Shown here: positions 1 to 8,135 of the stretch, one piece after another
How positions within the stretch are numbered: position 1 is the first letter of the stretch
How the letters are laid out: every line of letters starts with the position of its first letter
From: Chromatiales bacterium
GTDB taxonomy: Bacteria; Pseudomonadota; Gammaproteobacteria; UBA6429; Thiohalophilaceae
Assembly (NCBI GenBank): GCA_027032075.1
Contig: JALVOC010000091.1
Span: 60,166 to 124,165, forward strand
Direction of reading: 5' to 3'
DNA: 64,000 nt
Notes under the pieces: model-generated
The model's database searches: none
Told to the model about the DNA's origin: nothing
Seen by the model: the letters and a program-made list of their open reading frames with translations, nothing else
Translations under genes and position numbers: made by a program

Positions 1-370
1 CCTTGTGCCGCAGATAAAGCAGGTTCTTGTTTACATCGTATTCCATTTTACCGGCACGGGATTTGACCAGCTTTTTGCCCTCTTCCGGTTGTTGTTGAAA
101 GGTAGCCGGATTGCCGATGACAATAATGCGCTTCAGGATGTCGTCTTGCATGTATACGGTGACGTCATCACCGGTCACCCGCAGGGTGCCCTGGACGATC
201 ACCACGTTCCCCTGATAGTGACTGAAACCTTTCTTTTCGTTGATGGTTATGCGATCGGCCTTGATGTTGATGGGTTGTTTCCGGTCCGACTCCAGTGCCG
301 TTGCCGGCAGTGCCGCAAGCCACAAGCCCAGGGAGAGCATAATCATAGCGAGAGGTTTAGGGTGATACAT
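1..370 (-). CDS. lptA: LptA, periplasmic LPS transport bridge protein (3' end outside window)
   Basis: The reverse strand reads from an ATG at 370 that overlaps the lptC stop by 14 bases. A signal peptide (about residues 1-25, hydrophobic core IMLSLGLWLAAL, then ALPATA) is followed by an OstA/LptA beta-strand domain with typical phrases (INIKADRITINEKKG, YQGNVVIVQGTLRV, GKMEYDVNKNLLYL). LptA forms the periplasmic filament that carries LPS from LptC to LptD. About 123 codons are present and the C-terminus runs off the left edge, so the gene is partial here but not visibly broken. An in-frame ATG at 346 is a possible alternative start. The order kdsD-kdsC-lptC-lptA is the conserved gammaproteobacterial one; lptB and rpoN would be expected next, outside the window. 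Confidence 0.93.
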   Translation of the reverse strand, partial: MYHPKPLAMIMLSLGLWLAALPATALESDRKQPINIKADRITINEKKGFSHYQGNVVIVQGTLRVTGDDVTVYMQDDILKRIIVIGNPATFQQQPEEGKKLVKSRAGKMEYDVNKNLLYLRHK

Positions 371-926
371 AGGTTCCCTCTCCTTCGGCGAGCAGTTCCA
401 TGCGGCCTTCTGCAAGGTAAACGCGTATTCCCTTGCCGCGCAGTTGGCTGCCGTTGCTTTTCAGCAAAACCCTGGCGTCGGTTTCGGCATATTCCTCCTG
501 CGGCAGGATCAGCAGGTCGCGGGTAAACAGTTCGGCCTTGGCGTATCGCCGGCTGGCGGGCCGGATCATGGTGACGCGGCCGTCGAGGTGAATAAGATCG
601 CCGCGGTTCAGGATGCGCCCCTGTTCGGAGGTGATGCGCCAGGGCGGCAGTTTGTCCTTGCGGTGGATCCGCATGCGGGGCTGGAGCAGTTTGACGCTGC
701 CGTCATCAGGGTAGTGCTCCACCTTTTGGGCCTTGAGCCGGTAGCGGGGCAGTCCTGCGGCGTTGATTACGGTGGCGGTTGCCTCCTCGAGAAAATAATC
801 GGGTTCATGGCGCACGGCCTGCTGGTCCGCCTGTTGTTTGGGTTTGAATGCGGTGAGCAACCAGCTGCTGTAGGCTGCAATCAGCACTACAGCAAGCAGG
901 ATGATCAAATAGTGCAGACGGGTCAT
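357..926 (-). CDS. lptC: LptC, inner-membrane LPS export protein
   Basis: A 189-residue protein with one N-terminal membrane anchor (YLIILLAVVLIAAYSSWLL) and a periplasmic OstA-like domain. LptC is bitopic: it docks on the LptBFG transporter and passes LPS to LptA. The start is the ATG at 926, which overlaps the kdsC stop in an ATGA arrangement; the longer open frame upstream lacks support. The conserved text includes YRLKAQKVEHYPDDGSVKL and WRITSEQGRI. It is translationally coupled to both kdsC and lptA. The family assignment rests on topology, length and gene order. Confidence 0.93.
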   Translation of the reverse strand: MTRLHYLIILLAVVLIAAYSSWLLTAFKPKQQADQQAVRHEPDYFLEEATATVINAAGLPRYRLKAQKVEHYPDDGSVKLLQPRMRIHRKDKLPPWRITSEQGRILNRGDLIHLDGRVTMIRPASRRYAKAELFTRDLLILPQEEYAETDARVLLKSNGSQLRGKGIRVYLAEGRMELLAEGEGTYVSP

Positions 927-1447
927 GTGAGAAATGAGTTGAGTTGCGCGTCCAGCGTGTTTTGTGCCTCCATCAGCAACTCGCAAACATCACGGGCTGC
1001 GCCGCGGCCTCCTGCGTGAGGGGTCTGCCAGTGGGCATGCTGTTTCGCCAGGGGGTGGGCGTCCTGCACGGCGATGGCGAGACCGACGCGGCGCATTACC
1101 GGCAGATCCACCACGTCATCCCCCACGTAGGCGGTGTGTTCCATACCAATGTTCAATTCAGCGATCAGCTCTTCCATCGCGTTGAGTTTGTCCAGTCGTC
1201 CCTGGTAGATGTACTGAATCCCCAGGTTTGCCATGCGGTGTTTGACCACTTCCGAGGTGCGGGCGGTGATAATGCCGATTTCGACCCCCGAACGGTGCAG
1301 TAGTTTCATTCCCAGGCCGTCACGTGAGTGAAATGCCTTGTATTCCTGCCCGTCGTCGCCGAGGAAGAGACTGCCATCGGTCAATACCCCGTCAACATCG
1401 AAGACGACCAGTTTGATCTGCGCTGCTTTTTCCAGGATATCTTTCAT
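923..1447 (-). CDS. kdsC: KDO-8-phosphate phosphatase KdsC
   Basis: A 174-residue HAD-superfamily phosphatase of the tetrameric, capless KdsC type. It removes phosphate from 3-deoxy-D-manno-octulosonate 8-phosphate in the cytoplasm, giving the KDO used in the LPS inner core. Motif I is DVDGVLTDG (about residues 17-25, with both catalytic Asp), motif II is the Thr in IITART, and the metal Asp motif is YVGDDVVDLPVM. The length equals the family norm. The stop overlaps the lptC start. kdsD, which makes the arabinose-5-phosphate precursor, is 11 bases upstream. Confidence 0.96.
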   Translation of the reverse strand: MKDILEKAAQIKLVVFDVDGVLTDGSLFLGDDGQEYKAFHSRDGLGMKLLHRSGVEIGIITARTSEVVKHRMANLGIQYIYQGRLDKLNAMEELIAELNIGMEHTAYVGDDVVDLPVMRRVGLAIAVQDAHPLAKQHAHWQTPHAGGRGAARDVCELLMEAQNTLDAQLNSFLT

Positions 1448-1458
1448 ACCTGTCCTCG

Positions 1459-2433
1459 CTATACCACTCCGGCACGGAGCAGGTCATGCATGTTCAATGC
1501 GCCGATCAGGCGCCGGTTTTCATCAACGACCGGCAGGGCGTTGATGCGTTTGTTGTCCATCAATTGCAGTGCCTCGGCCGCCAGTTGCTCCGACTGGATG
1601 GTGGTGCAATCAGGGGTCATGCATTCTCCTATGTTGAGGCTGTGGACATCCACTTGTCCATGATCCAGGACGCGCCGCAGGTCGCCGTCGGTGAAAACGC
1701 CGGCTACTTCCCCTTCGGGGGTGACCACCACTGTCATACCCAGCCCTTTGCGGGTCATTTCCACCAGGGCATCGCTGAGGGGGGCCGATGCGGCGACGCG
1801 GGGAATGTCATCCCCGGTGTGCATGATGTCCTTGACGTGCAGTAACAGCCGTTTTCCCAGGCGGCCGCCAGGGTGGGAGCGGGCGAAGTCGTTGGCAGTG
1901 AAGCCGCGGGATTCGAGCAGGGAGACGGCGAGGGCATCACCCATCACCAGGGTAACGGTAGTGCTGGCAGTGGGGGCCAGGCCCAGTGGGCAGGCCTCCT
2001 TGGTGACGCTGACATCGAGGTTGATATCGGATTCCCGGGCCAGACGTGATTCGGGGTTGCCGGTGAGGCTGATCAAGGGGACCCCCAGCCGTTTGATCAG
2101 GGGTAAAATGGTCAGGATCTCCTCGGTTTCACCCGAATTGGAGAGGGCCAGCACCACATCCCGGGAGGTGATCATGCCCAGATCGCCGTGGCTGGCCTCG
2201 CCAGGGTGCACAAAAAATGCCGGTGTTCCGGTGCTCGCCAGGGTTGCGGCGATTTTCCCGCCGATATGCCCCGATTTGCCCATGCCGGTGACGACAATGC
2301 GCCCCTTGCACTGCAGCATGTATTCACAGGCGGTGGCGAAATGTTCATCGAGGCGCTGGCCAAGTGCCTGTACCGCTTCGATCTCGGTATCGATGACCGC
2401 GCGGGCCAGATTGAGGACTTTTTCTTTGTTCAT
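1459..2433 (-). CDS. kdsD: Arabinose-5-phosphate isomerase KdsD
   Basis: A 324-residue protein with an N-terminal SIS sugar isomerase domain (about 40-175; VVTGMGKSGHIGGKIAATL, SNSGETEEIL) and two C-terminal CBS domains (from about 205; IMHTGDDIPRV and CMTPDCTTI). It converts ribulose-5-phosphate to arabinose-5-phosphate, the first step of KDO synthesis. Domain order and length match E. coli KdsD. It sits between a metal-binding small protein and kdsC in one minus-strand operon. Confidence 0.96.
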   Translation of the reverse strand: MNKEKVLNLARAVIDTEIEAVQALGQRLDEHFATACEYMLQCKGRIVVTGMGKSGHIGGKIAATLASTGTPAFFVHPGEASHGDLGMITSRDVVLALSNSGETEEILTILPLIKRLGVPLISLTGNPESRLARESDINLDVSVTKEACPLGLAPTASTTVTLVMGDALAVSLLESRGFTANDFARSHPGGRLGKRLLLHVKDIMHTGDDIPRVAASAPLSDALVEMTRKGLGMTVVVTPEGEVAGVFTDGDLRRVLDHGQVDVHSLNIGECMTPDCTTIQSEQLAAEALQLMDNKRINALPVVDENRRLIGALNMHDLLRAGVV

Positions 2434-2441
2434 GCGATGGC

Positions 2442-2645
2442 CTAGGCGGCGACAGGATATCCCAGTTCGGCCAGCCTGGCGTGGATTGCCGCGGTATCGA
2501 TATCTTCGCCCTGTATCCGGACCGTGCCGTTGGCCACATCGACCTCAATGCCGCTAACCCCTTTCATGTTTTTCAGTCCGTCCTGAATTGCGCTGGCGCA
2601 GCCACCGCATTTGACGTTTTCCACTTTCAGTTCAAGAGATGCCAT
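2442..2645 (-). CDS. Heavy-metal-associated (HMA) domain protein, CopZ-like
   Basis: A 67-residue single-domain protein with the HMA signature KCGGCASAI (metal-binding Cys-x2-Cys at about residues 14-17) and the family ending ARLAELGYPV. Free-standing HMA domains carry Cu(I) or similar soft metals to ATPases or regulators. The physiological metal cannot be read from sequence. It lies 8 bases before kdsD and 17 bases after the cation exchanger gene, so it is almost certainly co-transcribed with LPS genes. That is not the standard E. coli arrangement, where the exchanger gene directly precedes kdsD. Confidence 0.88.
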   Translation of the reverse strand: MASLELKVENVKCGGCASAIQDGLKNMKGVSGIEVDVANGTVRIQGEDIDTAAIHARLAELGYPVAA

Positions 2646-2662
2646 GGTGGTTTTCTCGTCCG

Positions 2663-3637
2663 TTATTGTTTAATACTAATATATAAAGTAACCATATAGG
2701 CAGTATAGCCGCCGAGCAGCAGCAACCCCTCCAGCCGGTTGATGCGTCCATCACCGCGGAAGCCATAGGCCATGACAAACATCGCAATGCTAAGACCGAT
2801 CATGAACGGAAAGTCACGGCTGAGGATCTCCGGCTCCAGCACATGCGGTGATATCAGCCCCGGCAGACCGAGTACCGCCAGGAGATTGAACATATTGGAA
2901 CCGATTACATTGCCGATGGCAATGTCCGGCTCTTTTCTGAGGGCACTCATGACGGAGGCGGCCAGTTCCGGCAGGCTGGTGCCGATGGCAACAATGGTCA
3001 GGCCGATGACCAGATCACTGATCCCCAGGGCATGGGCGATGTTTACCGCCCCCCAGACGAGAATGCGGGAGCTGCCGAGCAGCAGCAGCATGCCCACTAT
3101 CAGCCAGAAGAGAGCTTTGCCCGTGGTGAGATGGGGGATCTCACTTTCGAACTCCCTTTCCATCGGATCATGGTTCTGCCGCAGACCCATGCGGATCATC
3201 CAGTAAAGCAACGCACCCAGGCCGCCCATGAGGATGAGGCCGTCCGGGCGGCTCAGTTCCCCATCCATGACCAGCAATAGCGCAACCAGCATGATGGCGA
3301 ACATCAACGGGTACTCGCGCCGCAGGGTTTCGGATTTGACACACAATGGTGTAATCAGGGCGGTGGCGCCCAGCACCAGGGCGATGTTGGTGATATTGGA
3401 GCCGAGGGCATTGCCCACCCCCAGCGCCGGATTGCCCTGCATGGCGGCCATTACCGAGACCAGGATCTCCGGTGCCGAGGTGCCGATACCGACGATGGTC
3501 AGGCCGATGATCAACGGGGAAACCCCGAAATTGCGTGCGGTGGCGGCGGCGCCATGGACAAAGCGATCGGCGCCCCACACCAGCAGGGCAAAGCCGCTGA
3601 TCACGGCAAACAGGGAGAGAAGGAGCGAAGTATCCAT
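2663..3637 (-). CDS. CaCA-family Na+/Ca2+ exchanger, YrbG-like
   Basis: A 324-residue membrane protein with about ten hydrophobic segments in two inverted halves. Each half carries the alpha-repeat: GIGTSAPEILVSVMAA with GNALGSNITN (about 50-90), and AIGTSLPELAASVMSA with GNVIGSNMFN (about 215-255). These Glu-Asn motifs form the ion sites of calcium/cation antiporters. E. coli YrbG holds the same position upstream of kdsD. The transported ion was not tested by anything visible here. It is the first gene of the LPS operon in this window. Confidence 0.93.
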   Translation of the reverse strand: MDTSLLLSLFAVISGFALLVWGADRFVHGAAATARNFGVSPLIIGLTIVGIGTSAPEILVSVMAAMQGNPALGVGNALGSNITNIALVLGATALITPLCVKSETLRREYPLMFAIMLVALLLVMDGELSRPDGLILMGGLGALLYWMIRMGLRQNHDPMEREFESEIPHLTTGKALFWLIVGMLLLLGSSRILVWGAVNIAHALGISDLVIGLTIVAIGTSLPELAASVMSALRKEPDIAIGNVIGSNMFNLLAVLGLPGLISPHVLEPEILSRDFPFMIGLSIAMFVMAYGFRGDGRINRLEGLLLLGGYTAYMVTLYISIKQ

Positions 3638-3676
3638 GGCAACGACTTAAATTCAGATCAGGTGGAAGATTGCGAA

Positions 3677-4519
3677 CTAGGGCGAGGGCGGGACATTCGT
3701 TTGCTTCGCTTTGTTATTTTTTTCCAGTTCCAATTCCAGTTCCAGCTCCATCTCGAGTTCCTTGTCCGAAGCGGGTTCCAGGCCCGGGCCTTCCTCAGGA
3801 GGAGGGTTGCCATCATAAATCAAATTGCGGCGGTATTGCAGATAAGAGTCACGGGTGAAAATATAGGGATCGAATGCCGCCTGATCGATGAATTCCGTGG
3901 TCGAGAGTAAATTCGCACGCAGATCAATGAAGCGCAGGCCCACCGAAGCCAGACTGACGGCTTCATCGGTTACCAGGCCCCGAAAGGTGGGGTGGGTATA
4001 AATGTCCACCGGCAGGGCGGCGGCGTCACGTACGGTGCTTGCCCCGAGGAAGGGCAGCACCAGGTATGGTCCGTTCGGTACCCCCCAGGCGGCCAGGGTC
4101 TGGCCGAAATCCTCATTGTGTTTCGGCAACTCCATATAGGTGGCTACATCAAAAATGCCAAAGAGGCCCAAGGTGGTGTTCCACACCAGCCGGGAAAGAT
4201 CCGATGCGGCCTGTTCAAACTTGAATTGCAAAACATCGTTCAGCAGGACGATCACGTCCTGCAGGTTGTCGAAAAAGTTATGTATCCCCGTTTGCACGGG
4301 TTTGGGAACATAATCCCGATAGGTTTCCGCCACCGGGCGTATCACCGCATCGTCCACGGTGGTATTAAACTTGTGCATTGCGCGGTTATAGGATTCAAAG
4401 GGATCGCGCTCATCCGGCGGGCCGGGTACGCTGGCACAGCCGCTGAGCAAAAACAGTATCAGCCCGGTGAGCAGGAATCGCTGAGAGATTGTGGTCAGTT
4501 GAGGCAAGTGAATCTGCAA
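3677..4519 (-). CDS. mlaA: MlaA (VacJ) outer-membrane lipoprotein of phospholipid retrograde transport
   Basis: A 280-residue protein with a lipoprotein signal ending LLSGC (lipid Cys at about residue 28) and the MlaA domain (DPFESYNRAMHKFNTTVDD; GVPNGPYLVLPFLGAS; LPVDIYTHP). MlaA sits with a porin in the outer membrane and removes phospholipids from the outer leaflet. The C-terminus carries an odd Glu-Leu repeat (about 258-270) followed by a basic/polar end; the core domain ends near residue 240. It lies 1.1 kb from the mlaFEDB operon on the opposite strand, so both ends of the pathway are encoded nearby. Confidence 0.94.
   Translation of the reverse strand: MQIHLPQLTTISQRFLLTGLILFLLSGCASVPGPPDERDPFESYNRAMHKFNTTVDDAVIRPVAETYRDYVPKPVQTGIHNFFDNLQDVIVLLNDVLQFKFEQAASDLSRLVWNTTLGLFGIFDVATYMELPKHNEDFGQTLAAWGVPNGPYLVLPFLGASTVRDAAALPVDIYTHPTFRGLVTDEAVSLASVGLRFIDLRANLLSTTEFIDQAAFDPYIFTRDSYLQYRRNLIYDGNPPPEEGPGLEPASDKELEMELELELELEKNNKAKQTNVPPSP
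3725..3760. repeat. Imperfect hexanucleotide tandem repeat inside mlaA
   Basis: Six consecutive 6-base units of the form CAGTTC/CAATTC/CAGCTC/CATCTC/GAGTTC. On the coding (minus) strand they encode the ELEMELELELEL tail of MlaA. Unit length is a multiple of three, so gain or loss of units would change tail length without shifting frame. Confidence 0.8.
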
Positions 4520-4574
4520 GTGTTATTCTTTAATGGTTGAAATTGAGTAGCTGGAAAGTATAGTCGTAAATTTT

Positions 4575-4760
4575 TTAACGTGCCTCCGTTTTTGTTGCAC
4601 CACAACGGCGGCAGCGGTATCGGCTTACCATTTTCCCCTGTTTTACATCAAATGGGTTGTCTTTGACGATTTCCCATTTGTGGAATCCGCTTTTGCACAA
4701 GGTTTTGCCCTTGTGTTTATCCTTGGCGCGGGTTTTCTTGAATGTGATGACTTCGCCCAT
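4575..4760 (-). CDS. Small zinc-ribbon-like protein of unknown function
   Basis: A 61-residue basic protein. Cysteines and a histidine are arranged C-x4-H (CKSGFHKW, about residues 22-29), then C-x2-C (RCRRCGAT, about 50-57), a likely single metal site. The N-terminal third is Lys/Arg rich. I do not recognise a characterised family; the pattern recalls small phage-type zinc-ribbon proteins. It lies 82 bases from the divergently transcribed DUF72 gene and 55 bases upstream of mlaA on the same strand. Coding likelihood rests on the clean metal motif. Confidence 0.65.
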   Translation of the reverse strand: MGEVITFKKTRAKDKHKGKTLCKSGFHKWEIVKDNPFDVKQGKMVSRYRCRRCGATKTEAR

Positions 4761-4842
4761 AACGGATCCGGTATTAATTGATGTCTTATCGGGAGCGCAC
4801 GCGTATTATTCCATATTTTCACAGTGCAAGGTAACACGCCCG

Positions 4843-5511
4843 ATGAAACGTGATTATCCCATACTAATAGGCGCTTGTGGCTGGGATCACAGCGGTTGGC
4901 AGGATACTTTCTACCCGGCGGATCTGCCGGCGGATTGGCGGCTTGGTTATTATGCCAATGAATTTCCACTGGTGTTGATCAGGGCCGAGGCGTGGCAGGG
5001 GGAGATGGCGGCCGCAGATGTGTGGCTGGAAAGCAGTGATGACTCCTTCCGCTTCGTTTGTGAAATTCCATTAGAGGCGACGGACGACATCCCGCGTTGG
5101 CAGGCAAGGGTCTCACCCCTGGGGGATCGGCTTGCCGGTGTGTTGCTGCAATGTGGAAACGAAAACAGCGAGGCAATGCTGGCGCAATGGCTGGATAAGT
5201 GGGGGGGGATATCAGCGGTGTGTGTGGATTTCGGGCATCGCCGGGTGGACAGCGCCATTACCGATATGCTCAGGCAGCGCGGCACCGGCTGGTGCTGGCA
5301 TGGAGAAACGGAAGCGGACGGCCTGATGATCGGCACCCTTGCAATCGCACGTATAAAAAGCGAGAACTGTGATCCGAAGGTGTTACGTCACTTGCTTGAG
5401 ACCTGTTTGCGCGCCGTCGATGAACATCGCCAGATGGTGTTGCTGTTTGAGGGAACACCGCCGGATGTGAAGGTCATGCGCGATGCGGGGATGATTCTGG
5501 ATTTGCTGTAG
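4843..5511 (+). CDS. DUF72 (YecE-like) family protein, short form
   Basis: A 222-residue soluble protein. The N-terminus (ILIGACGWDHSGWQDTFYP) matches the DUF72 pattern of a TIM-barrel-like fold of unknown activity, and LLFEGTPPDVKVMRD lies near the end. It is slightly shorter than the usual 240-300 residues. The start at 4843 places the conserved IGACGW next to the N-terminus; the longer open frame upstream would overlap the divergent zinc-ribbon gene. No function should be inferred. Confidence 0.75.
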   Translation: MKRDYPILIGACGWDHSGWQDTFYPADLPADWRLGYYANEFPLVLIRAEAWQGEMAAADVWLESSDDSFRFVCEIPLEATDDIPRWQARVSPLGDRLAGVLLQCGNENSEAMLAQWLDKWGGISAVCVDFGHRRVDSAITDMLRQRGTGWCWHGETEADGLMIGTLAIARIKSENCDPKVLRHLLETCLRAVDEHRQMVLLFEGTPPDVKVMRDAGMILDLL

Positions 5512-5567
5512 GGTGAATTTTACAGCGCCTGCTGATGCAAAACTTCTTCCAGGCAACAGCACCCCCA

Positions 5568-5596
5568 TTGTCAACAAAGGCTCACTGCGTCAAAAT
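5568..5596 (+). promoter_or_regulatory. Candidate sigma-70 promoter for the mla operon
   Basis: TTGTCA at 5568-5573, a 17-base spacer and CAAAAT at 5591-5596 stand 29 bases before the mlaF start. The -35 matches consensus at five of six positions, the -10 at four of six. This is a pattern match only. Confidence 0.35.
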
Positions 5597-5624
5597 GCCC
5601 GCAGCTCAACAATAAATCCTGATA

Positions 5625-6446
5625 ATGACCGATAACGACACATCCCTGGTGCAAATCCGTGATCTGCATTTTTCCCGTGGAAACCACATGATCTTCGATG
5701 GTGTGGATCTGGAAATCCGCCGTGGGCGGATCACGGCGATCATGGGGCCGAGCGGCACCGGCAAGACCACCCTGCTCCGCCTGATCGGCGGGCAGTTGAA
5801 ACCGCAAACGGGATCGGTGGTGGTGGATGGTGAAGAGGTGAACACCTTGCGGCTCGGACCGTTGTATCAGTTACGCAAGCGCATGGGGATGTTGTTCCAG
5901 AACGGTGCCCTGCTGACGGACATGAACGTCTTTGACAATATTGCCTATCCCTTGCGTGAACACACCCGTATGAGCGAATCGTTGATCCGCACACTGGTGT
6001 TGATGAAACTCGAGGCTGTGGGTCTGCGCGGTGCCCGTAATCTGATGCCGAGTGAACTCTCCGGCGGCATGGCGCGCCGCGTCGCCCTGGCGCGCGCCAT
6101 TGCGCTGGATCCCATGATGATGATGTACGATGAACCGTTCACCGGCCAGGATCCGATTTCCATGGGCGTGCTGGTGCGCTTGATCCGCACACTGAACGAT
6201 GCACTTGGTTTGACCAGCATTATCGTTTCGCATGATATTGCCGAGACCTGCGCCATTGCCGATGACATCTACCTGTTGTCGGGCGGCAAGGTCGTGGCCC
6301 ATGGCACCGCAGAGGAACTGGATCATTCCGATTCGGCCTGGGCGCAACAGTTTCTCAAGGGTGAGCCGGATGGACCGGTGCCGTTTCATTATCCCGCCCC
6401 CGACTATTTCGACGATCTGATGAGCATGCAGGAGGCAGGGCGCTGA
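5625..6446 (+). CDS. mlaF: MlaF, ATPase of the phospholipid transporter
   Basis: A 273-residue ABC ATPase. The Walker A motif is GPSGTGKTT (about 40-48), the signature is [14 protein letters not shown] (about 143-156), Walker B is MMMYDEPF, and the switch His is in IIVSHD. MlaF powers the inner-membrane MlaFEDB complex that moves phospholipids between the MlaD ring and the inner membrane. The C-terminal extension, rich in acidic and aromatic residues, is typical of MlaF. The stop overlaps the mlaE start (TGATG). Confidence 0.95.
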   Translation: MTDNDTSLVQIRDLHFSRGNHMIFDGVDLEIRRGRITAIMGPSGTGKTTLLRLIGGQLKPQTGSVVVDGEEVNTLRLGPLYQLRKRMGMLFQNGALLTDMNVFDNIAYPLREHTRMSESLIRTLVLMKLEAVGLRGARNLMPSELSGGMARRVALARAIALDPMMMMYDEPFTGQDPISMGVLVRLIRTLNDALGLTSIIVSHDIAETCAIADDIYLLSGGKVVAHGTAEELDHSDSAWAQQFLKGEPDGPVPFHYPAPDYFDDLMSMQEAGR

Positions 6447-7225
6447 TGCTGGAAAGTCTGCAACGGCTTGGACGCAAAGGGCTGGCTTTTTTCCAGCGCC
6501 TCGGCCGCGGGCATATCCTCTTATGGGACATCCTCGCCGGGTTGTCGAGCCTGCTGCCCCGTCCGCACCTGGTAATCGTCCAGGTCTATTCGGTCGGGGT
6601 GTTGTCATTGTTGATCATCCTGGTTTCCGGCCTGTTTGTGGGGATGGTGCTGGGTCTGCAGGGCTATAACACCCTGGTGAACTTCGGTGCCGAGGAATCA
6701 CTGGGGACGGTGGTGGCCCTCTCCCTGGTGCGGGAACTGGGGCCGGTGGTAACCGCGCTGCTGTTTGCCGGCCGGGCCGGCTCGGCATTGACGGCGGAAA
6801 TCGGTTTGATGAAAGCCACCGAGCAGCTTTCCGCCATGGAAATGATGGCGGTCGATCCGGTAAAACGCACCCTTGCGCCGCGCTTCATGGCGGGGTTTAT
6901 TTCCATGCCGCTGCTGGCTGCAATCTTCAGCGCAGTCGGCGTGCTTGGGGGCTATTTCGTGGGCGTCGGTTTGCTCGGCGTGGATGAGGGCGCCTACTGG
7001 TCGCAGATGCAGGACAATGTGGATATTTATGACGATATTCAAAACGGGGTGATTAAAAGTCTGGTGTTCGGCTTCGTCGTCAGCTGGATTGCCATTTTTG
7101 AAGGGTATGACTGTATCCCCACATCGGAAGGGGTCAGCCGGGCGACCACCCGCACCGTGGTGCACTCGGCCTTGGCGATCCTCGGTTTGGACTTTATTCT
7201 TACAGCACTCATGTTCGGAGATTGA
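6446..7225 (+). CDS. mlaE: MlaE, permease of the phospholipid transporter
   Basis: A 259-residue permease of the MlaE/YrbE family with about five membrane segments (for example [17 protein letters not shown] and [18 protein letters not shown]) and the family phrase [25 protein letters not shown] split across about residues 95-118. It forms the membrane dimer that binds MlaF and carries the MlaD hexamer. It overlaps mlaF by one base, and mlaD starts three bases after its stop. Confidence 0.95.
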   Translation: MLESLQRLGRKGLAFFQRLGRGHILLWDILAGLSSLLPRPHLVIVQVYSVGVLSLLIILVSGLFVGMVLGLQGYNTLVNFGAEESLGTVVALSLVRELGPVVTALLFAGRAGSALTAEIGLMKATEQLSAMEMMAVDPVKRTLAPRFMAGFISMPLLAAIFSAVGVLGGYFVGVGLLGVDEGAYWSQMQDNVDIYDDIQNGVIKSLVFGFVVSWIAIFEGYDCIPTSEGVSRATTRTVVHSALAILGLDFILTALMFGD

Positions 7226-7227
7226 TC

Positions 7228-7707
7228 ATGACGAGAAGAACAATTGAAATCTGGGTTGGGGTTTTCATCGCCGGTGGCATCGCCGCGCTGTTCATGCTGG
7301 CGATGAAAGTCAGTAACCTCTCGACGTATACCGGAAACGAGGGGTTTGAGGTCACCGCCCGTTTTGAAGACATCAGCGGGCTGAAAGTGCGTTCACCCGT
7401 CACAATGTCCGGGGTGCGCATCGGCCGGGTGACAAAAATTGACTTCGATGATCAGGCGCTGCAGGCGGTGGTCACCATGAGAATCGATCGCCAGCACAAA
7501 ACCTTGCCGAAGGATTCCACCGCCAGTATCTATACTGCCGGCTTGCTGGGGGAGAAATATATCGGACTGGAAGCGGGCGGGGAGGAGGAGAGCCTGCAGC
7601 AGGGGGACGAGATCCAGCTTACCCAGGATTCCCTCGTACTGGAAAAACTCATCGCGCAGTTTGTTTCCAGTTTCATCGAGAGCGGCGGCAAGAGTAAGGC
7701 CGAATAG
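7228..7707 (+). CDS. mlaD: MlaD, MCE-domain lipid-binding subunit
   Basis: A 159-residue protein with an N-terminal membrane helix (VGVFIAGGIAALFMLAM) and one MCE domain (about 38-118; ARFEDISGLKVRSPV, GVRIGRV, TAGLLGEKYIGL). A hexameric ring of MlaD forms the hydrophobic channel of the transporter. The ATG at 7228 is preferred over the in-frame TTG at 7222, which overlaps the mlaE stop. In most relatives mlaC follows; here mlaB follows after 16 bases. Confidence 0.94.
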   Translation: MTRRTIEIWVGVFIAGGIAALFMLAMKVSNLSTYTGNEGFEVTARFEDISGLKVRSPVTMSGVRIGRVTKIDFDDQALQAVVTMRIDRQHKTLPKDSTASIYTAGLLGEKYIGLEAGGEEESLQQGDEIQLTQDSLVLEKLIAQFVSSFIESGGKSKAE

Positions 7708-7723
7708 GCCACATTATTTGTTC

Positions 7724-8026
7724 ATGAATTCTCCCCAAATCGAAAAACTGGACGATACCACCTTCCGGCTCAATGGTGAGCTGAACATGTATTCGGTGCC
7801 GCAAATGCTGAACGCCATCTCGGCGCCGCTCTCCACCGGGCCGGGGGAGTTATGTATTGATTTGGGGGGCGTGAGCCGCAGCGACAGCGCCGGCCTGGCG
7901 CTGCTGGTGGAATGGATGCGTCAAGCGAAGGAACGGCAGGTGAAGCTGCGTTTTCGCAACCTGCCGTTACAATTGCGGGAAATCGCCCGTATCAGCGATC
8001 TGCTCTCCCTTCTTCCCCTGGATTGA
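7724..8026 (+). CDS. mlaB: MlaB, STAS-domain subunit
   Basis: A 100-residue cytoplasmic STAS-domain protein (FRLNGELNMYSVP; LCIDLGGVSRSDSAGLALL, with the conserved DSAG near residue 53). MlaB binds MlaF and stabilises the complex. The start at 7724 gives the normal family length; the open frame extends further upstream but overlaps mlaD. Position at the end of the mla operon supports the call. Confidence 0.9.
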   Translation: MNSPQIEKLDDTTFRLNGELNMYSVPQMLNAISAPLSTGPGELCIDLGGVSRSDSAGLALLVEWMRQAKERQVKLRFRNLPLQLREIARISDLLSLLPLD

Positions 8027-8135
8027 GGCGGAAACGGCTGTTTTCGCCCGGATATCCCGCTTTCGGCTATCGGTTTTATACCGACACAGGCTACAATAGC
8101 GCCCGTTTTTGTTTTGCAACCCCGGGTGGAACCAG

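Noticed and set aside
4643..4969. 108-residue minus-strand frame overlapping the zinc-ribbon gene
   Set aside because: It covers the divergent promoter gap and the start of the DUF72 gene in an unsupported frame; the zinc-ribbon frame has a clear metal motif instead.
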